A stretch of DNA of 64,000 bases from Microbacterium sorbitolivorans. GTDB taxonomy: Bacteria > Actinomycetota > Actinomycetes > Actinomycetales > Microbacteriaceae. The stretch covers positions 1 to 64,000 of the forward strand of contig NZ_KZ848473.1 in NCBI RefSeq assembly GCF_003327285.1, given 5' to 3'. The notes beneath the pieces were generated by a model. It had not been told where the DNA came from, searched no databases, and saw only the letters and a list, made by a program, of their open reading frames with translations. Position numbers and translations under genes: made by a program. Each line of letters starts with the position of its first letter. The stretch's first letter is position 1. Positions 1 to 10,810 of the stretch are shown here, piece after piece.

Positions 1-121
1 GTTGTTTCGGTGGTTTTAGCGAGAGGGAAACGCCCGGTCACATTCCGAACCCGGAAGCTAAGCCTCTCAGCGCCGATGGTACTGCAAGGGGGACCTTGTG
101 GGAGAGTAGGACACCGCCGGA
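1..121 (+). rRNA. rrf: 5S ribosomal RNA
   Basis: The sequence has the typical actinobacterial 5S pattern. The internal block around 40-60 reads CATTCCGAACCCGGAAGCTAA, and the 3' strand around 105-121 ends in GGACACCGCCGGACT, which closes helix I with the 5' end. The 5' boundary is uncertain by a few bases because the window starts there. The 16S and 23S genes would lie to the left, outside the window. A strong hairpin follows at 133-168. Confidence 0.93.
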
Positions 122-132
122 CTTAACGTAAG

Positions 133-168
133 ACAAAAGGGTCGCCCAACGCTGGGCGGCCCTTTTGT
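133..168 (+). terminator. rRNA operon terminator
   Basis: A 16-bp stem (133-148 pairing with 153-168, one G-T pair) closes a 4-nt loop. It lies about 12 bp after the 5S end. The base of the 3' arm is T-rich (TTTTGT). This is the expected end of an rRNA operon. Confidence 0.85.
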
Positions 169-253
169 GCGTTTGCGGTTTGGTTTAGGCTCGTAGGACG
201 AGCGAAAAAATAACATGTGCGGGCGCTGCCCCGTCTGACATAGGGGAGTGGGC

Positions 254-2671
254 ATGGCCACCGACGAGAACAACGACAAGAACGATCGCCGAGACGACGG
301 CGACCGTCGTCCTCGGCGTGAGGCCGGCTCCGACGGTAACGGGGCTCCCCGTTCGGGCGGTCGCGACGGCGGCTATCGCGGCAACCGCGACGGCGGCTCG
401 CGCGGCGGCTACCAGGGCGGCGACCGCCGCGAGGGCGGCTACCGCGGCAACCGTGGCAGCGATTCCCGCGGCGGCCGCTCGTATGAGCGTCGCGAGGGCG
501 GCTATCAGGGGAACCGCGATGGCGGCGCCCGTGGTCCGCGCCGTGACGACGACCGTCGTGGCGGCTACCAGGGCGGCGACCGCCGTGAGGGGGGCTACCG
601 CGGCAACCGCGACGGTGACTCCCGCGGTGGACGCCCCTACGAGCGCCGCGAAGGTGGCTACCAGGGCAATCGGGACGGTGCCCAGGGCGGCTACCGCGGC
701 AACCGCGATGGCGGAAGCCAGGGTGCCCGCGGTCCGCGTCGCGATGACGACCGTCGTGGCGGCTACCAGGGCGGCGACCGCCGCGAGGGCGGCTACCGCG
801 GCAACCGTGACGGTGACTCGCGCGGCGGACGCCCCTACGAGCGCCGCGAGGGCGGCTACCAGGGTGGCCGCGACGGTGCCCAGGGCGGCTACCGCGGCAA
901 CCGCGATGGCGGCCAAGGTGGATACCAGGGTGCCCGCGGCCCCCGCCGTGACGACGACCGTCGTGGCGGCTACCAGGGCGGCGACCGCCGCGAGGGCGGC
1001 TACCGCGGCAACCGCGACGGTGACTCGCGCGGCGGACGTCCCTACGAGCGCCGCGAGGGGGGCTACCAGGGGAACCGCGACGGCGGGTACCAGGGCAACC
1101 GTGGCCCGCGTCGCGATGACGACCGTCGTGGCGGCTACCAGGGCGGCGAGCGTCGTGAAGGCAGCTACCGCGGAAACCGCGATGGCGACTCCCGCGGGGG
1201 CCGCTCGTTCGACCGCCGTGACGGCGACCGCGATGGCGGCTTCCGCGGCCAGGGCCGCGACGACCGTCGTGGTGGATACCAGGGCGGCGACCGCCGCGAC
1301 GGTGGCTACCGCGGCGACCGCGATGGATCCCGTGGGTACGACCGTCGCGACGACCGCGGTTACGGCCGCGACGACCGTTTCGACCGTCGCGACGAGCGCG
1401 AAGAGAACCCGCTGGCGCCGCACCGCGAGCGCATCGCGGATCCGATGCTGCCCGAGGACATCACGCCGAAGGACCTCGCGCCCGCGGCTCGCAACGAGCT
1501 GAAGACGCTGAGCATGGAGAACGCCGAGCGCGTCGCCCGCCACATGGCGATGGCCGCTCAGGCGATCGACGACGACCCGACGCTCGCTCACGAGCACGCC
1601 CAGGCTGCCATGCGTCACGCCGGCCGCGTCGCCGTCGTGCGCGAGACGCTCGCGATCACGGCCTACGCGACCGGTGACTTCGCGCTCGCGCTGCGCGAGC
1701 TCCGCACGGTGCGCCGCATCACGGGCCGCAACGACCACGCGGCGATGATCGTCGACAGCGAGCGCGGCGTCGGCCGCCCCGAGAAGGCCCTCGAGGAGGG
1801 TCGCTCGGTCGACCGCGAGGCGCTCCCCGTGGCGCAGCGCGTCGAGCTCGCGATCGCGATGTCGGGCGCACGCCTTGACCTCGGCCAGACCGAGCTCGCG
1901 CTGCACGAACTCGACATTCCCGAGGACGACCCCAACAAGGCGTACGAGTGGAGCGCCGGGCTGTTCGCGGCCCGCGCCGCTGTGCTCGAAGACCTCGGCC
2001 GTTCGGACGAGGCCGCTGAGTGGGCGCATCGCGCCGAGGTGGCGGCCGACGCCGTCGAGACGCGCCTCGCCGAGGACGACACCGTGACGGTGCACGAGAT
2101 GCACGCCCGCGACCTCGGCCTCGACTGGGAGGACGAAGACGAGTACTTCGGCGACGACGAGGACGACCGCGACGAGCGCGACGCCGATGAGGCTGACGGT
2201 GACGTGACGGAAGCTGACGAGGCCGACGCGGACGAGGACGACGCTGATGAGGCTGGTGCCGACGGGGCTGACGACAACACCGACGAGACCGTCAACGACG
2301 CCTCGGACGCCGACGCCACTGACGTGACGGCGGCTGACGCCGCCGCATCGGAGGCCGCCGAGGCTGACGCGGACGCCGCGGAGTCCGAGGAAGCGGACGT
2401 CGAGGTTGCCGAGACCGAGGCCGAGGCGGAAGCCGACGCCACGGAAACCGAGCCCGAGGACGCCCCCGCGAAGTCGTCGAAGGACGACGAGAAGGCGGCC
2501 AAGAAGGCGAAGAAGGCCGCGAAGAAGGCGAAGAAGCTCGCCGACGCCGCGAGTATCGCCGACGACGCGTCGTTCGACCCCGCCGAGGGCGAGCCGACGA
2601 TCGAGGACGAGGTGAGCGAGATCCTCGCCGAGGCAGGCATCACCGACGACGAGAACGGATCCGAGAAGTAA
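254..2671 (+). CDS. RGG/GYRGNRDG-repeat protein with acidic C-terminal tail
   Basis: This is an 805-residue protein. The ATG at 254 is chosen because AGGGGA lies 6 bp upstream; an in-frame GTG at 248 is the alternative. Residues 1-380 are low-complexity, rich in Arg, Gly, Asp and Tyr, with RGG-like units such as GGYRGNRDG and GPRRDDDRRGGYQ. About four long imperfect repeats of roughly 200 bp start near 540, 736, 944 and 1110. Residues 384-612 look globular and helical, resembling TPR repeats. A long Asp/Glu/Ala tail follows, broken by a Lys-rich patch (nt 2480-2540). The stop overlaps the next ATG (TAATG), so it is coupled to the HAD phosphatase gene. Homologues at this locus are common in the family, often with misleading names. 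The function is unknown; the repeats suggest RNA binding or condensate formation, which is inference. Confidence 0.85.
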   Translation: MATDENNDKNDRRDDGDRRPRREAGSDGNGAPRSGGRDGGYRGNRDGGSRGGYQGGDRREGGYRGNRGSDSRGGRSYERREGGYQGNRDGGARGPRRDDDRRGGYQGGDRREGGYRGNRDGDSRGGRPYERREGGYQGNRDGAQGGYRGNRDGGSQGARGPRRDDDRRGGYQGGDRREGGYRGNRDGDSRGGRPYERREGGYQGGRDGAQGGYRGNRDGGQGGYQGARGPRRDDDRRGGYQGGDRREGGYRGNRDGDSRGGRPYERREGGYQGNRDGGYQGNRGPRRDDDRRGGYQGGERREGSYRGNRDGDSRGGRSFDRRDGDRDGGFRGQGRDDRRGGYQGGDRRDGGYRGDRDGSRGYDRRDDRGYGRDDRFDRRDEREENPLAPHRERIADPMLPEDITPKDLAPAARNELKTLSMENAERVARHMAMAAQAIDDDPTLAHEHAQAAMRHAGRVAVVRETLAITAYATGDFALALRELRTVRRITGRNDHAAMIVDSERGVGRPEKALEEGRSVDREALPVAQRVELAIAMSGARLDLGQTELALHELDIPEDDPNKAYEWSAGLFAARAAVLEDLGRSDEAAEWAHRAEVAADAVETRLAEDDTVTVHEMHARDLGLDWEDEDEYFGDDEDDRDERDADEADGDVTEADEADADEDDADEAGADGADDNTDETVNDASDADATDVTAADAAASEAAEADADAAESEEADVEVAETEAEAEADATETEPEDAPAKSSKDDEKAAKKAKKAAKKAKKLADAASIADDASFDPAEGEPTIEDEVSEILAEAGITDDENGSEK

Positions 2672-3708
2672 TGGCATTGTTCGGCAAGAAGCTGCCCACC
2701 CCGCTCGACGGCGTCGACGTCGTGCTGGCCGACCTCGACGGCGTCGTGTACGCCGGCCCGGGGGCGATCCCGCACGCCGTCGAGAGCCTGAACCGCGCGG
2801 AGAGCGAGGGGCGCAAGATCGGGTTCATCACGAACAACGCTTCGCGCACCGACGCGTCGGTGGCGCAGCATCTTGCCGAACTCGGCCTGCACACGGTCGC
2901 GGACGACATCGTGACGAGCCCGCAGGCGGCCGTCACGCTGCTCGCGCAGAAGGTGCCGACCGGATCCACGATTCTGGTGGTCGGTGGCGAGGGTCTCGTC
3001 ACCGAGCTCGAGAAGGCGGGCTACGTCGTCACGCGCAGCGCGGAGGATTCGCCCGCGGCGGTGCTTCAGGGCTTCAACCCCGACGTCGCGTGGACCGACC
3101 TCGCCGAGGCCGCCTACGCGCTGAAGACGCCCGAGGAAGAGGGCGGGATCCCGTGGATCGCGACCAACACCGACTGGACGATCCCGCGCGAGCGCGGCAT
3201 CGCGCCGGGTAACGGCACGCTCGTCTCGGCGGTTCACACCGCGGTGGGTCGCCTCGCGACCGTCGCGGGTAAGCCCGAGGCGCCCATCTTCCACGCGGCG
3301 ACGAAGCGATTCGGCGCCCAGAAGCCGCTGTTCATCGGCGACCGCCTCGACACCGACATTCAGGGCGCGCAGGCCGCGGGCATGGAATCGGTGCTCGTGC
3401 TCACGGGCATCGACCGCCCGAAGCAGGTTCTCGCGGCCCCGCCGCACTCGCGCCCGACCTATATCGTCGGCGACCTGCGCGATCTCTTCGAGCCGTACCC
3501 CGAGATCAAGCAGAAGAACCGCGTGACGACGGTCGGATCCGCGAAGATCCGCACGAGCGACGGCCCCGAGATCGAGATCCTCAGCGAGGGTGACAACCAG
3601 CTCGATCTGCTGCGCGCCGCAGCGCACGCGATCTGGTCGACCGACCGCGCGATCTTCGGCTTCCACGTTCCCGAGATCCTCTACCGCGACACGTTCCACC
3701 GGCAGTGA
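2671..3708 (+). CDS. HAD-IIA family phosphatase (NagD/PGP-like)
   Basis: The protein has 345 residues. HAD motif I is D21-L-D23-G, with Asp nucleophile and acid. Motif II is FITNNAS near residue 53. The C-terminal motif is FIGDRLDTDIQGA, the metal-binding Asp pair. This fits the HAD subfamily IIA, which dephosphorylates small sugar, nucleotide or glycerol phosphates; the substrate cannot be read from sequence. About 70 residues after the HAD core are an extension, also seen in actinobacterial homologues. Its ATG overlaps the stop of the upstream gene by one base. A 36-codon gene and tlyA follow with overlaps, which makes one operon. Confidence 0.88.
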   Translation: MALFGKKLPTPLDGVDVVLADLDGVVYAGPGAIPHAVESLNRAESEGRKIGFITNNASRTDASVAQHLAELGLHTVADDIVTSPQAAVTLLAQKVPTGSTILVVGGEGLVTELEKAGYVVTRSAEDSPAAVLQGFNPDVAWTDLAEAAYALKTPEEEGGIPWIATNTDWTIPRERGIAPGNGTLVSAVHTAVGRLATVAGKPEAPIFHAATKRFGAQKPLFIGDRLDTDIQGAQAAGMESVLVLTGIDRPKQVLAAPPHSRPTYIVGDLRDLFEPYPEIKQKNRVTTVGSAKIRTSDGPEIEILSEGDNQLDLLRAAAHAIWSTDRAIFGFHVPEILYRDTFHRQ

Positions 3709-3818
3709 TGATGGATCCGGAATCGATCGAGGAGCTACCGCTCGCCGAGCGCGCGGAGGCGTACCAGCGCGCGCACGACGAGCTCGCGAGCGAGCTCGAG
3801 CGGGATCCCGAGGAGTGA
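3708..3818 (+). CDS. 36-residue conserved linker protein between HAD gene and tlyA
   Basis: This short ORF begins MMDPESIEEL and ends in an acidic helix. Its first ATG (3708) overlaps the TGA of the HAD gene, and its TGA overlaps the GTG of tlyA. A second ATG at 3711 is equally possible. The composition (Glu, Ala, Leu, Arg) predicts one amphipathic helix. A tiny acidic ORF at this place is usual in actinobacterial tlyA loci. It may act mainly in translational coupling; I do not know a function. Confidence 0.6.
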   Translation: MMDPESIEELPLAERAEAYQRAHDELASELERDPEE

Positions 3819-4600
3819 GCGCGCGCCTTGACGCCGAGCTCGCCGACCGCGGGCTCGCGCGCTCGCGCTCGAACGCGGCGCGCCTGATCGCCGACGGGCG
3901 CGTGCGCGTCGACGGCCGCGTCGCCGAGAAGCCCTCGCTGAGGGTTACGGCCGAACAGGTCATCGAGGTCGACGCCGACCACTACGTCAGCCGTGCGGCG
4001 CACAAGCTCATCGCGGGCCTCGACGGTTTCGGCATCGACGTTGCCGGCCGCACGGCGCTCGACATGGGCGCATCGACGGGCGGGTTCACGCAGGTGCTGC
4101 TCGAACGCGGGGCGGTGCGCGTCGCCGCCGTCGACGTGGGCCACGACCAGCTCGCCGACGAGATCCGAGACGACGCGCGCGTGAGCACCGTCGAGGGCTA
4201 CAACGTGCGCTACATGACGCGGGCGTCGCTCGCGGAGGAGAGCGGGATCGACGCCGCCCCGTCCATCGTGACGGGCGACCTCTCGTTCATCTCGCTCTCG
4301 CACGTGCTTCCGGCGGTGAAGGCCGTCATGGCGGCCGACGCCGACGTCGTGCTGCTCGTGAAGCCGCAATTCGAGGTCGGCCGCACCGGGATCCGCGGGG
4401 GCATCGTCGTCGACGACGCGCGCCGCGAGGCCGCCGTCGCGGGCGTGCTGGCGGAGGCCGAGTCGCTCGGCTTCGTCGTGCACGGCCTGCTGCCGTCGCC
4501 GGTCGAGGGCACCCACGGCAACCGCGAGGCGCTCCTTCACCTGCGCGCCGACGGCGAGGCGCGCGACTGGGCCGACGAGATCCGCGGTGCGGTGCGATGA
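3815..4600 (+). CDS. tlyA: TlyA family rRNA (cytidine-2'-O)-methyltransferase
   Basis: The protein has 261 residues from a GTG that overlaps the upstream stop (GTGA). An N-terminal S4 RNA-binding domain covers about residues 1-60 (RLDAELADRGLARSRSNA then LIADGRVRVDG). It is followed by the RrmJ/FtsJ-type SAM fold, with motif I DMGASTGGFTQVLL and a conserved KPQFEVG segment. TlyA methylates C1409 in 16S rRNA and C1920 in 23S rRNA and makes ribosomes sensitive to capreomycin. The length matches the family (about 268). It closes the operon that starts at 254. Confidence 0.92.
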   Translation: MSARLDAELADRGLARSRSNAARLIADGRVRVDGRVAEKPSLRVTAEQVIEVDADHYVSRAAHKLIAGLDGFGIDVAGRTALDMGASTGGFTQVLLERGAVRVAAVDVGHDQLADEIRDDARVSTVEGYNVRYMTRASLAEESGIDAAPSIVTGDLSFISLSHVLPAVKAVMAADADVVLLVKPQFEVGRTGIRGGIVVDDARREAAVAGVLAEAESLGFVVHGLLPSPVEGTHGNREALLHLRADGEARDWADEIRGAVR

Positions 4601-4632
4601 CCGGATATCTCCGCGGCGAAGCTGAACGTTCT

Positions 4633-4648
4633 TCGAACATTTAGACGA
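4633..4648. promoter_or_regulatory. Candidate LexA/SOS box upstream of nadK-recN
   Basis: TCGAACATTTAGACGA keeps the left half and outer right half of the actinobacterial SOS box TCGAACANNTGTTCGA (11 of 14 fixed positions). It sits about 80 bp before nadK-recN, and recN is a typical SOS gene. The right half-site is degenerate, so this is only a candidate. Confidence 0.35.
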
Positions 4649-4728
4649 ATCGCCGACGCGAGCGCCGCATCAGCCCCGGGATCCGACACAATGGGAACCA
4701 CCTGGCCTCAATGCAGATGGGATGGCTG

Positions 4729-5682
4729 ATGACGAAGCGCAAGATCCTGGTGGTCGCACACGCTCACCGTGACGACACGGTCGAGGCGGCGGTTCGCGTG
4801 GTCGACACCCTCGTGCGCTCCGGTGCCGTTCCGGTGATGGACGCCGAAGACCGCGCCGACCTCTCGGTTCTTGCGCCTGTGCTGTCCGACGTCGCCGTTC
4901 TCGGCGACGACGTGCCGCTCGACGAGGTCGATCTCGCGGTCGTCCTGGGCGGCGACGGCACGATCCTCCGCGCGGCCGAGCTGGTGCGCGAGGGAACGGC
5001 GCCGGTGCTCGGCATCAACATGGGCCACGTCGGCTTCCTCGCCGAGATCGACCGCGACGACATGGACGCGGCGGTCGCCCGCGCGATCGCCGGCGACTAC
5101 GAGGTCGAGGAACGCCTCGCCCTCGCGGTTAAGGTGCGCGATGGTCACGGCGATGTCGTCTTCGAGAGCTTTGCCCTCAACGAGGTGACGGTCGAGAAAG
5201 ACAGCCCCGGCCGCATGATCGAGGTCGTGCTCGAGATCGACCGCCGACCGCTATCGAGCTTCGGCGCCGACGGCGTCGTGATCGCGACGCCGACCGGATC
5301 CACCGCCTACGCCTTCTCGGCGGGCGGCCCCGTGGTGTGGCCGACGGTGCAGGCCATCACGGTCGTGCCGATCTCAGCCCACGCCCTCTTCGCACGTCCC
5401 CTCGTCGTTGGCCCCGAGCACGCCGTGGCGCTCGAGCTGCAGCGCTCGCCCGGAGTGGGGGGCGTCGTCTGGTGCGACGGCCGGCGCAGCTTCGCGCTGC
5501 CAGCCGGTGCCCGCGTCTCGGTGCGCCGCTCGCCCGTTCCGGTGCGGGTCGCGCGCCTGCACCCCGCGGCCTTCACCGACCGCCTCGTGCGCAAGTTCCA
5601 GCTGCCGGTGCAGGGGTGGCGCGGGCCGAACGGGTCGATGCAAACGACCTCGATCAATATCGTGAAGCCGAAGGCGGAGTGA
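4729..5682 (+). CDS. nadK: NAD kinase
   Basis: NAD kinase phosphorylates NAD to NADP in the cytoplasm. The protein has 317 residues from the ATG at 4729, which gives the usual start MTKRKILVVAH. ATGs at 4711 and 4717 are in frame but add only a short unconserved leader. Diagnostic motifs are LGGDGTIL (nucleotide-binding GGDGT), NMGHVGFLAE and the C-terminal TPTGSTAYAFSAGGP block. It sits between tlyA and recN, the order usual in Actinobacteria. Only 4 bp separate it from recN, so they are probably co-transcribed. Confidence 0.94.
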   Translation: MTKRKILVVAHAHRDDTVEAAVRVVDTLVRSGAVPVMDAEDRADLSVLAPVLSDVAVLGDDVPLDEVDLAVVLGGDGTILRAAELVREGTAPVLGINMGHVGFLAEIDRDDMDAAVARAIAGDYEVEERLALAVKVRDGHGDVVFESFALNEVTVEKDSPGRMIEVVLEIDRRPLSSFGADGVVIATPTGSTAYAFSAGGPVVWPTVQAITVVPISAHALFARPLVVGPEHAVALELQRSPGVGGVVWCDGRRSFALPAGARVSVRRSPVPVRVARLHPAAFTDRLVRKFQLPVQGWRGPNGSMQTTSINIVKPKAE

Positions 5683-5686
5683 CGTC

Positions 5687-7372
5687 GTGATCGAACAGAT
5701 GCACCTGACGGGGCTCGGCGTCATCGCCGACGCCGTGCTGCCGATGGGCCCGGGCTTCACCGCCATCACGGGCGAGACCGGCGCCGGAAAGACCATGGTC
5801 GTGACGGGGCTCGGGCTGCTGATGGGGCAGCGCTCCGATAGCGGCACCGTGCGCTCGGGCGATAGCCAGGCCGTCGTCGAGGGCATCTGGAACGTGCCCG
5901 CCGAGGGGCGCATCGCCGACCGCGTGCGCGAGGCGGGTGGCGAGCTCGAACCGGCCGGCAAGGGCCGCGGCGAGCTGTACCTCTCGCGTACGATCGCGGC
6001 CTCGGGCCGCAGCCGCGCATCGGTCGGCGGGCGCAGCGCCCCCGCGAGCGTCCTCGCCGACCTCGCCGAGATGCTCGTGGCCGTTCACGGCCAGACCGAC
6101 CAGCTGCGCCTCAAGTCAACGGCCGAGCAGCGCATCACCCTCGACCGCTTCGGCGGCGACCTCGTGCGCGACGCCCGCTCGGCGTTCCGCACGGCATACG
6201 ACACGTTCACGCGCATCGACCGCGAGCTCACCGAGCTCATCACCGAGCGCGACGCACGTGCCGCCGAGGCCGAGCGCCTGCGCGTGGCGCTCACCGAGAT
6301 CGAGCAGACGGCGCCGGTCGCGGGGGAGGACACCGACCTCGCCGCCCGCGCCGAGCGCCTCGCGAACGCCGAGCAGCTCCGCGAGGCCGCGATGCTGGCC
6401 CGCGAGGCGCTGTCGAGCGAGGAGGGCGAGGGCGACGTGTCGACCCTGCTGAGCGAGGCGCGCCGCGGGCTCGACCGCGCGACGGATCCGGCCCTCGGCC
6501 CGATCGCGCAGGCGATCGACGAGATCAGCTACCGCATCGGCGACCTCGCAGTCGAGCTGTCGAGCTACCTCGCCGACCTCGACGAGCAGGGCCCGACCGA
6601 GCTCGCCGCCGTCGAGGAGCGCCGGGCGGTGCTCGCCGACCTCTCGCGCAAGCACGGATCCCTCGACGACGCGATCGCGCTGCTCGAGAGCGGATCCGCT
6701 CGGCTCGCGGAGCTCGACGACGACGGCGACCGCATCGAGCGGCTCGCCGCCGAGCGCGACACCGCGCGGGCCGACCTCGACCAGGCCGCCGGCCGGCTGA
6801 GCGCCGAGCGGCGCACGGCCGCGGCTCGCCTCGGCGAGCTCGCGACGGAGGAGCTGCACGCGCTCGCGATGCCCAACGCCACGCTCGTCGTCGACGTGGC
6901 CGATGGCCCCGAGACCTCGCACGGGCGCGACATCGTGTCGTTCCTGCTCGCCCCGCACCCCGGCGCCGAGCCGCGCATCGTCTCGAAGGGCGCGTCCGGC
7001 GGCGAGCTCAGCCGCGTCATGCTCGCGATCGAGGTCGTGGTCGCGGCGACGGATCCGGTGCCGACGTTCATCTTCGACGAGGTCGACGCCGGCATTGGCG
7101 GCGCGGCCGCGATCGAGGTCGGCCGCCGCCTCGCGAAGCTCGCCGAGAAGTCGCAGGTCATCGCCGTGACGCACCTCGCCCAGGTGGCCGCCTTCGCGGG
7201 CAACCACCTGAGCGTCGTGAAGTCGCACGACGGATCCATTACCTCGTCGAGCGTGACGCGCCTCGAGGGCGCCGAGCGCGAGGCCGAGATGGCGCGCCTG
7301 TTGAGCGGCATGGCCGACAGCGAGGCGGCGCTCACGCACGCCCGCGAGCTGCTGGGCGTCGCGGCGGGATGA
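5687..7372 (+). CDS. recN: DNA repair protein RecN
   Basis: This is a 561-residue SMC-like ATPase for double-strand break repair. The GTG at 5687 has GGAG 7 bp upstream and gives the standard N-terminus (MIEQMHLTGLGVIADA). Walker A is GETGAGKT, near residue 28. A long Ala/Glu/Arg-rich coiled-coil middle runs to about residue 400. The C-terminal ATPase half has the signature SGGELSRVML and Walker B FIFDEVDAGIGG. Length and layout are normal. It is likely in an operon with nadK and perhaps SOS-controlled. Confidence 0.95.
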   Translation: MIEQMHLTGLGVIADAVLPMGPGFTAITGETGAGKTMVVTGLGLLMGQRSDSGTVRSGDSQAVVEGIWNVPAEGRIADRVREAGGELEPAGKGRGELYLSRTIAASGRSRASVGGRSAPASVLADLAEMLVAVHGQTDQLRLKSTAEQRITLDRFGGDLVRDARSAFRTAYDTFTRIDRELTELITERDARAAEAERLRVALTEIEQTAPVAGEDTDLAARAERLANAEQLREAAMLAREALSSEEGEGDVSTLLSEARRGLDRATDPALGPIAQAIDEISYRIGDLAVELSSYLADLDEQGPTELAAVEERRAVLADLSRKHGSLDDAIALLESGSARLAELDDDGDRIERLAAERDTARADLDQAAGRLSAERRTAAARLGELATEELHALAMPNATLVVDVADGPETSHGRDIVSFLLAPHPGAEPRIVSKGASGGELSRVMLAIEVVVAATDPVPTFIFDEVDAGIGGAAAIEVGRRLAKLAEKSQVIAVTHLAQVAAFAGNHLSVVKSHDGSITSSSVTRLEGAEREAEMARLLSGMADSEAALTHARELLGVAAG

Positions 7373-7503
7373 CGGATCCGAGGCGGGCGGGTTCTCCCGT
7401 CGGAAGCGACGGGTGAGTATGCTCGTGCTCAGTGCTTTCTCAGCGTGCGACCCAGCCGCACACATCTGGAGCCCGGACTCGGGGGATAGGATTGAAGCCC
7501 GTG

Positions 7504-9188
<1,685 letters not shown>

Positions 9189-9192
<4 letters not shown>

Positions 9193-9752
9193 CGAACCTC
9201 CGCGACGAGCCCTTCGAGGTCGACGTCACCCGCAGTGACGTCGTCTACAACGGCTACGTGTGGGATGTCCGCGAAGACACGTTTCGCTACGGCAACGCGT
9301 CGCTCGTGCGGCACTACCTCGATCACCCCGGCGCGGTCGCCGTCGTCGCGATTGACGACGACGACCGGGTCCTGCTGATCCAGCAGTACCGTCACCCGAT
9401 CCGCACGCGCGATTGGGAGATCCCCGCGGGGCTGCTCGATGTTAAGGGCGAGGATCCCCGCGACGCCGCGGCGCGCGAGCTCGCGGAGGAGGCCGACGTC
9501 GAGGCCGACCACTGGGAGGAGCTCGGCAACTATGCCGTCTCGCCCGGCGGATCCGAGGAGTTCGTGCGCATCTTCCTCGCGACGGGCGTGCGCTCGACGG
9601 GCGAAACCTTCGACCGTGACGACGAGGAGGCCGACATCCGCAAGGCGTGGGTTCCCCTCACCGAGGTGCTCGACGGCATCGCCGAGGGGCGCCTGCACAA
9701 CGGCATCATGACGATCGGCGTGCTCACCGCCGCGCGCCGCCGCGGCATCTAG
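9189..9752 (+). CDS. NUDIX hydrolase, ADP-ribose pyrophosphatase type
   Basis: The protein has 187 residues from a GTG overlapping the pyrG stop. The NUDIX box reads [12 protein letters not shown] then [10 protein letters not shown], and the preceding IPAG is typical of ADP-ribose pyrophosphatases. The member between pyrG and xerD in Actinobacteria (the Rv1700 type) hydrolyses ADP-ribose to AMP and ribose 5-phosphate. Activity here is inferred from the motif and gene order. Confidence 0.88.
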
Positions 9753-9761
9753 CCACCCGTC

Positions 9762-10664
9762 ATGCGGCTCGATCGGGCGATCGACAGCTATCTGCGCCAC
9801 ATCTCGATCGAGCGTGGGTTGAGCGACAACACGGTGGCGGCGTACCGGCGAGATCTCGCCGGCTACGCCGCCTGGCTCGCCGGGCGCGACATCGCCGACG
9901 CCGATGACGTCTCGCCCGAGACGGTGCGCGAGTTCGCCGAGCACGCCGCGACGGCGGATCCGCCTCCCGCGGCGAGCTCGCTCGCGCGGCTCCAGTCGTC
10001 CGTTCGCGGGCTGCACCGTTTCCTCGCCCGCGAGGGCGAGGCGGTCGCGGATCCGACGACGAAGCTCGTGCCGCCGAAGCAGCCCCAGAAGCTACCGAAG
10101 GCGCTCACGATCGAGCAGGTCGAGGCGCTCCTCGACGCGCCGAGCGCGGAGGATCCGATCGGGATCCGTGATCGCGCCCTGCTCGAGCTGCTCTACGCGA
10201 CCGGCGCGCGCGTGAGCGAGGCCATCAGCCTCGACGTCGACGACATGCGCCACGGCGACATCCTGCGCCTTCGCGGCAAGGGCAATAAGGAGCGCATCGT
10301 GCCGCTCGGATCCTTCGCCCGCGCGGCCATCGACGCGTACCTCACGCGGGTGCGCCCGGAGCTCGCGGCGAGGGGATCCGCGACGCCGAAGCTCTTCCTC
10401 GGCGCACGGGGCCGGCCGCTGTCGCGGCAGAGCACGTGGCTCGTCATCCAGGCGGCCGCCGAGAAGGCGCAACTGACGGCGCACGTCTCACCGCACACCC
10501 TGCGGCACTCGTTCGCGACGCACCTGCTTCAGGGCGGAGCCGACGTGCGCGTCGTGCAGGAGCTGCTCGGTCACGCCTCGGTCGCGACGACCCAGATTTA
10601 CACGCACGTGTCGGCCGATACGCTGCGGGATATGTATCAGAGCGCGCACCCTCGGGCGGTGTAA
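9762..10664 (+). CDS. xerD: Site-specific tyrosine recombinase XerD
   Basis: XerD resolves chromosome dimers at dif with XerC. The protein has 300 residues, the normal length. The catalytic set is visible: R150 (TGARVSEAI), H245 and R248 (HTLRHSFATHL), H271 (LLGHASV) and Y280 (TQIYTHV). The N-terminal SAM-like core-binding domain starts at residue 1. It is followed by 146 bp without a gene (10665-10810), where I see no convincing terminator. Confidence 0.94.
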   Translation: MRLDRAIDSYLRHISIERGLSDNTVAAYRRDLAGYAAWLAGRDIADADDVSPETVREFAEHAATADPPPAASSLARLQSSVRGLHRFLAREGEAVADPTTKLVPPKQPQKLPKALTIEQVEALLDAPSAEDPIGIRDRALLELLYATGARVSEAISLDVDDMRHGDILRLRGKGNKERIVPLGSFARAAIDAYLTRVRPELAARGSATPKLFLGARGRPLSRQSTWLVIQAAAEKAQLTAHVSPHTLRHSFATHLLQGGADVRVVQELLGHASVATTQIYTHVSADTLRDMYQSAHPRAV

Positions 10665-10810
10665 TTCGGCGCCGCGAGATCGTCGTATCGGCGGATTATT
10701 ACGGTAAGGACATCATCCTTCCGGGGGATGTGGCGTTATGAATATCCTGTCAATGTAGGTATGAGATAGGCCCATACTTCCCGGCGCCCCGTGCGTCAGA
10801 CAGGACATTC

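Noticed and set aside
355..1340. Possible CRISPR array or tandem DNA repeat
   Set aside because: The repeats are in frame, protein-level and imperfect, with no unique spacers of constant length.
185..2677. An 830-codon open frame on the minus strand opposite the repeat gene
   Set aside because: It is a mirror of the GC-rich Arg/Gly repeats. It has no start signal and the plus-strand gene has SD, coupling and the expected neighbours.
1663..3963. A 766-codon minus-strand open frame
   Set aside because: It runs opposite the real HAD gene and repeat gene; its composition (Ser/Ala and Arg runs) is that of a shadow frame.
4622..4640. GAACGTTC palindrome as a separate LexA site
   Set aside because: The half-sites abut without the normal 4-bp spacer.
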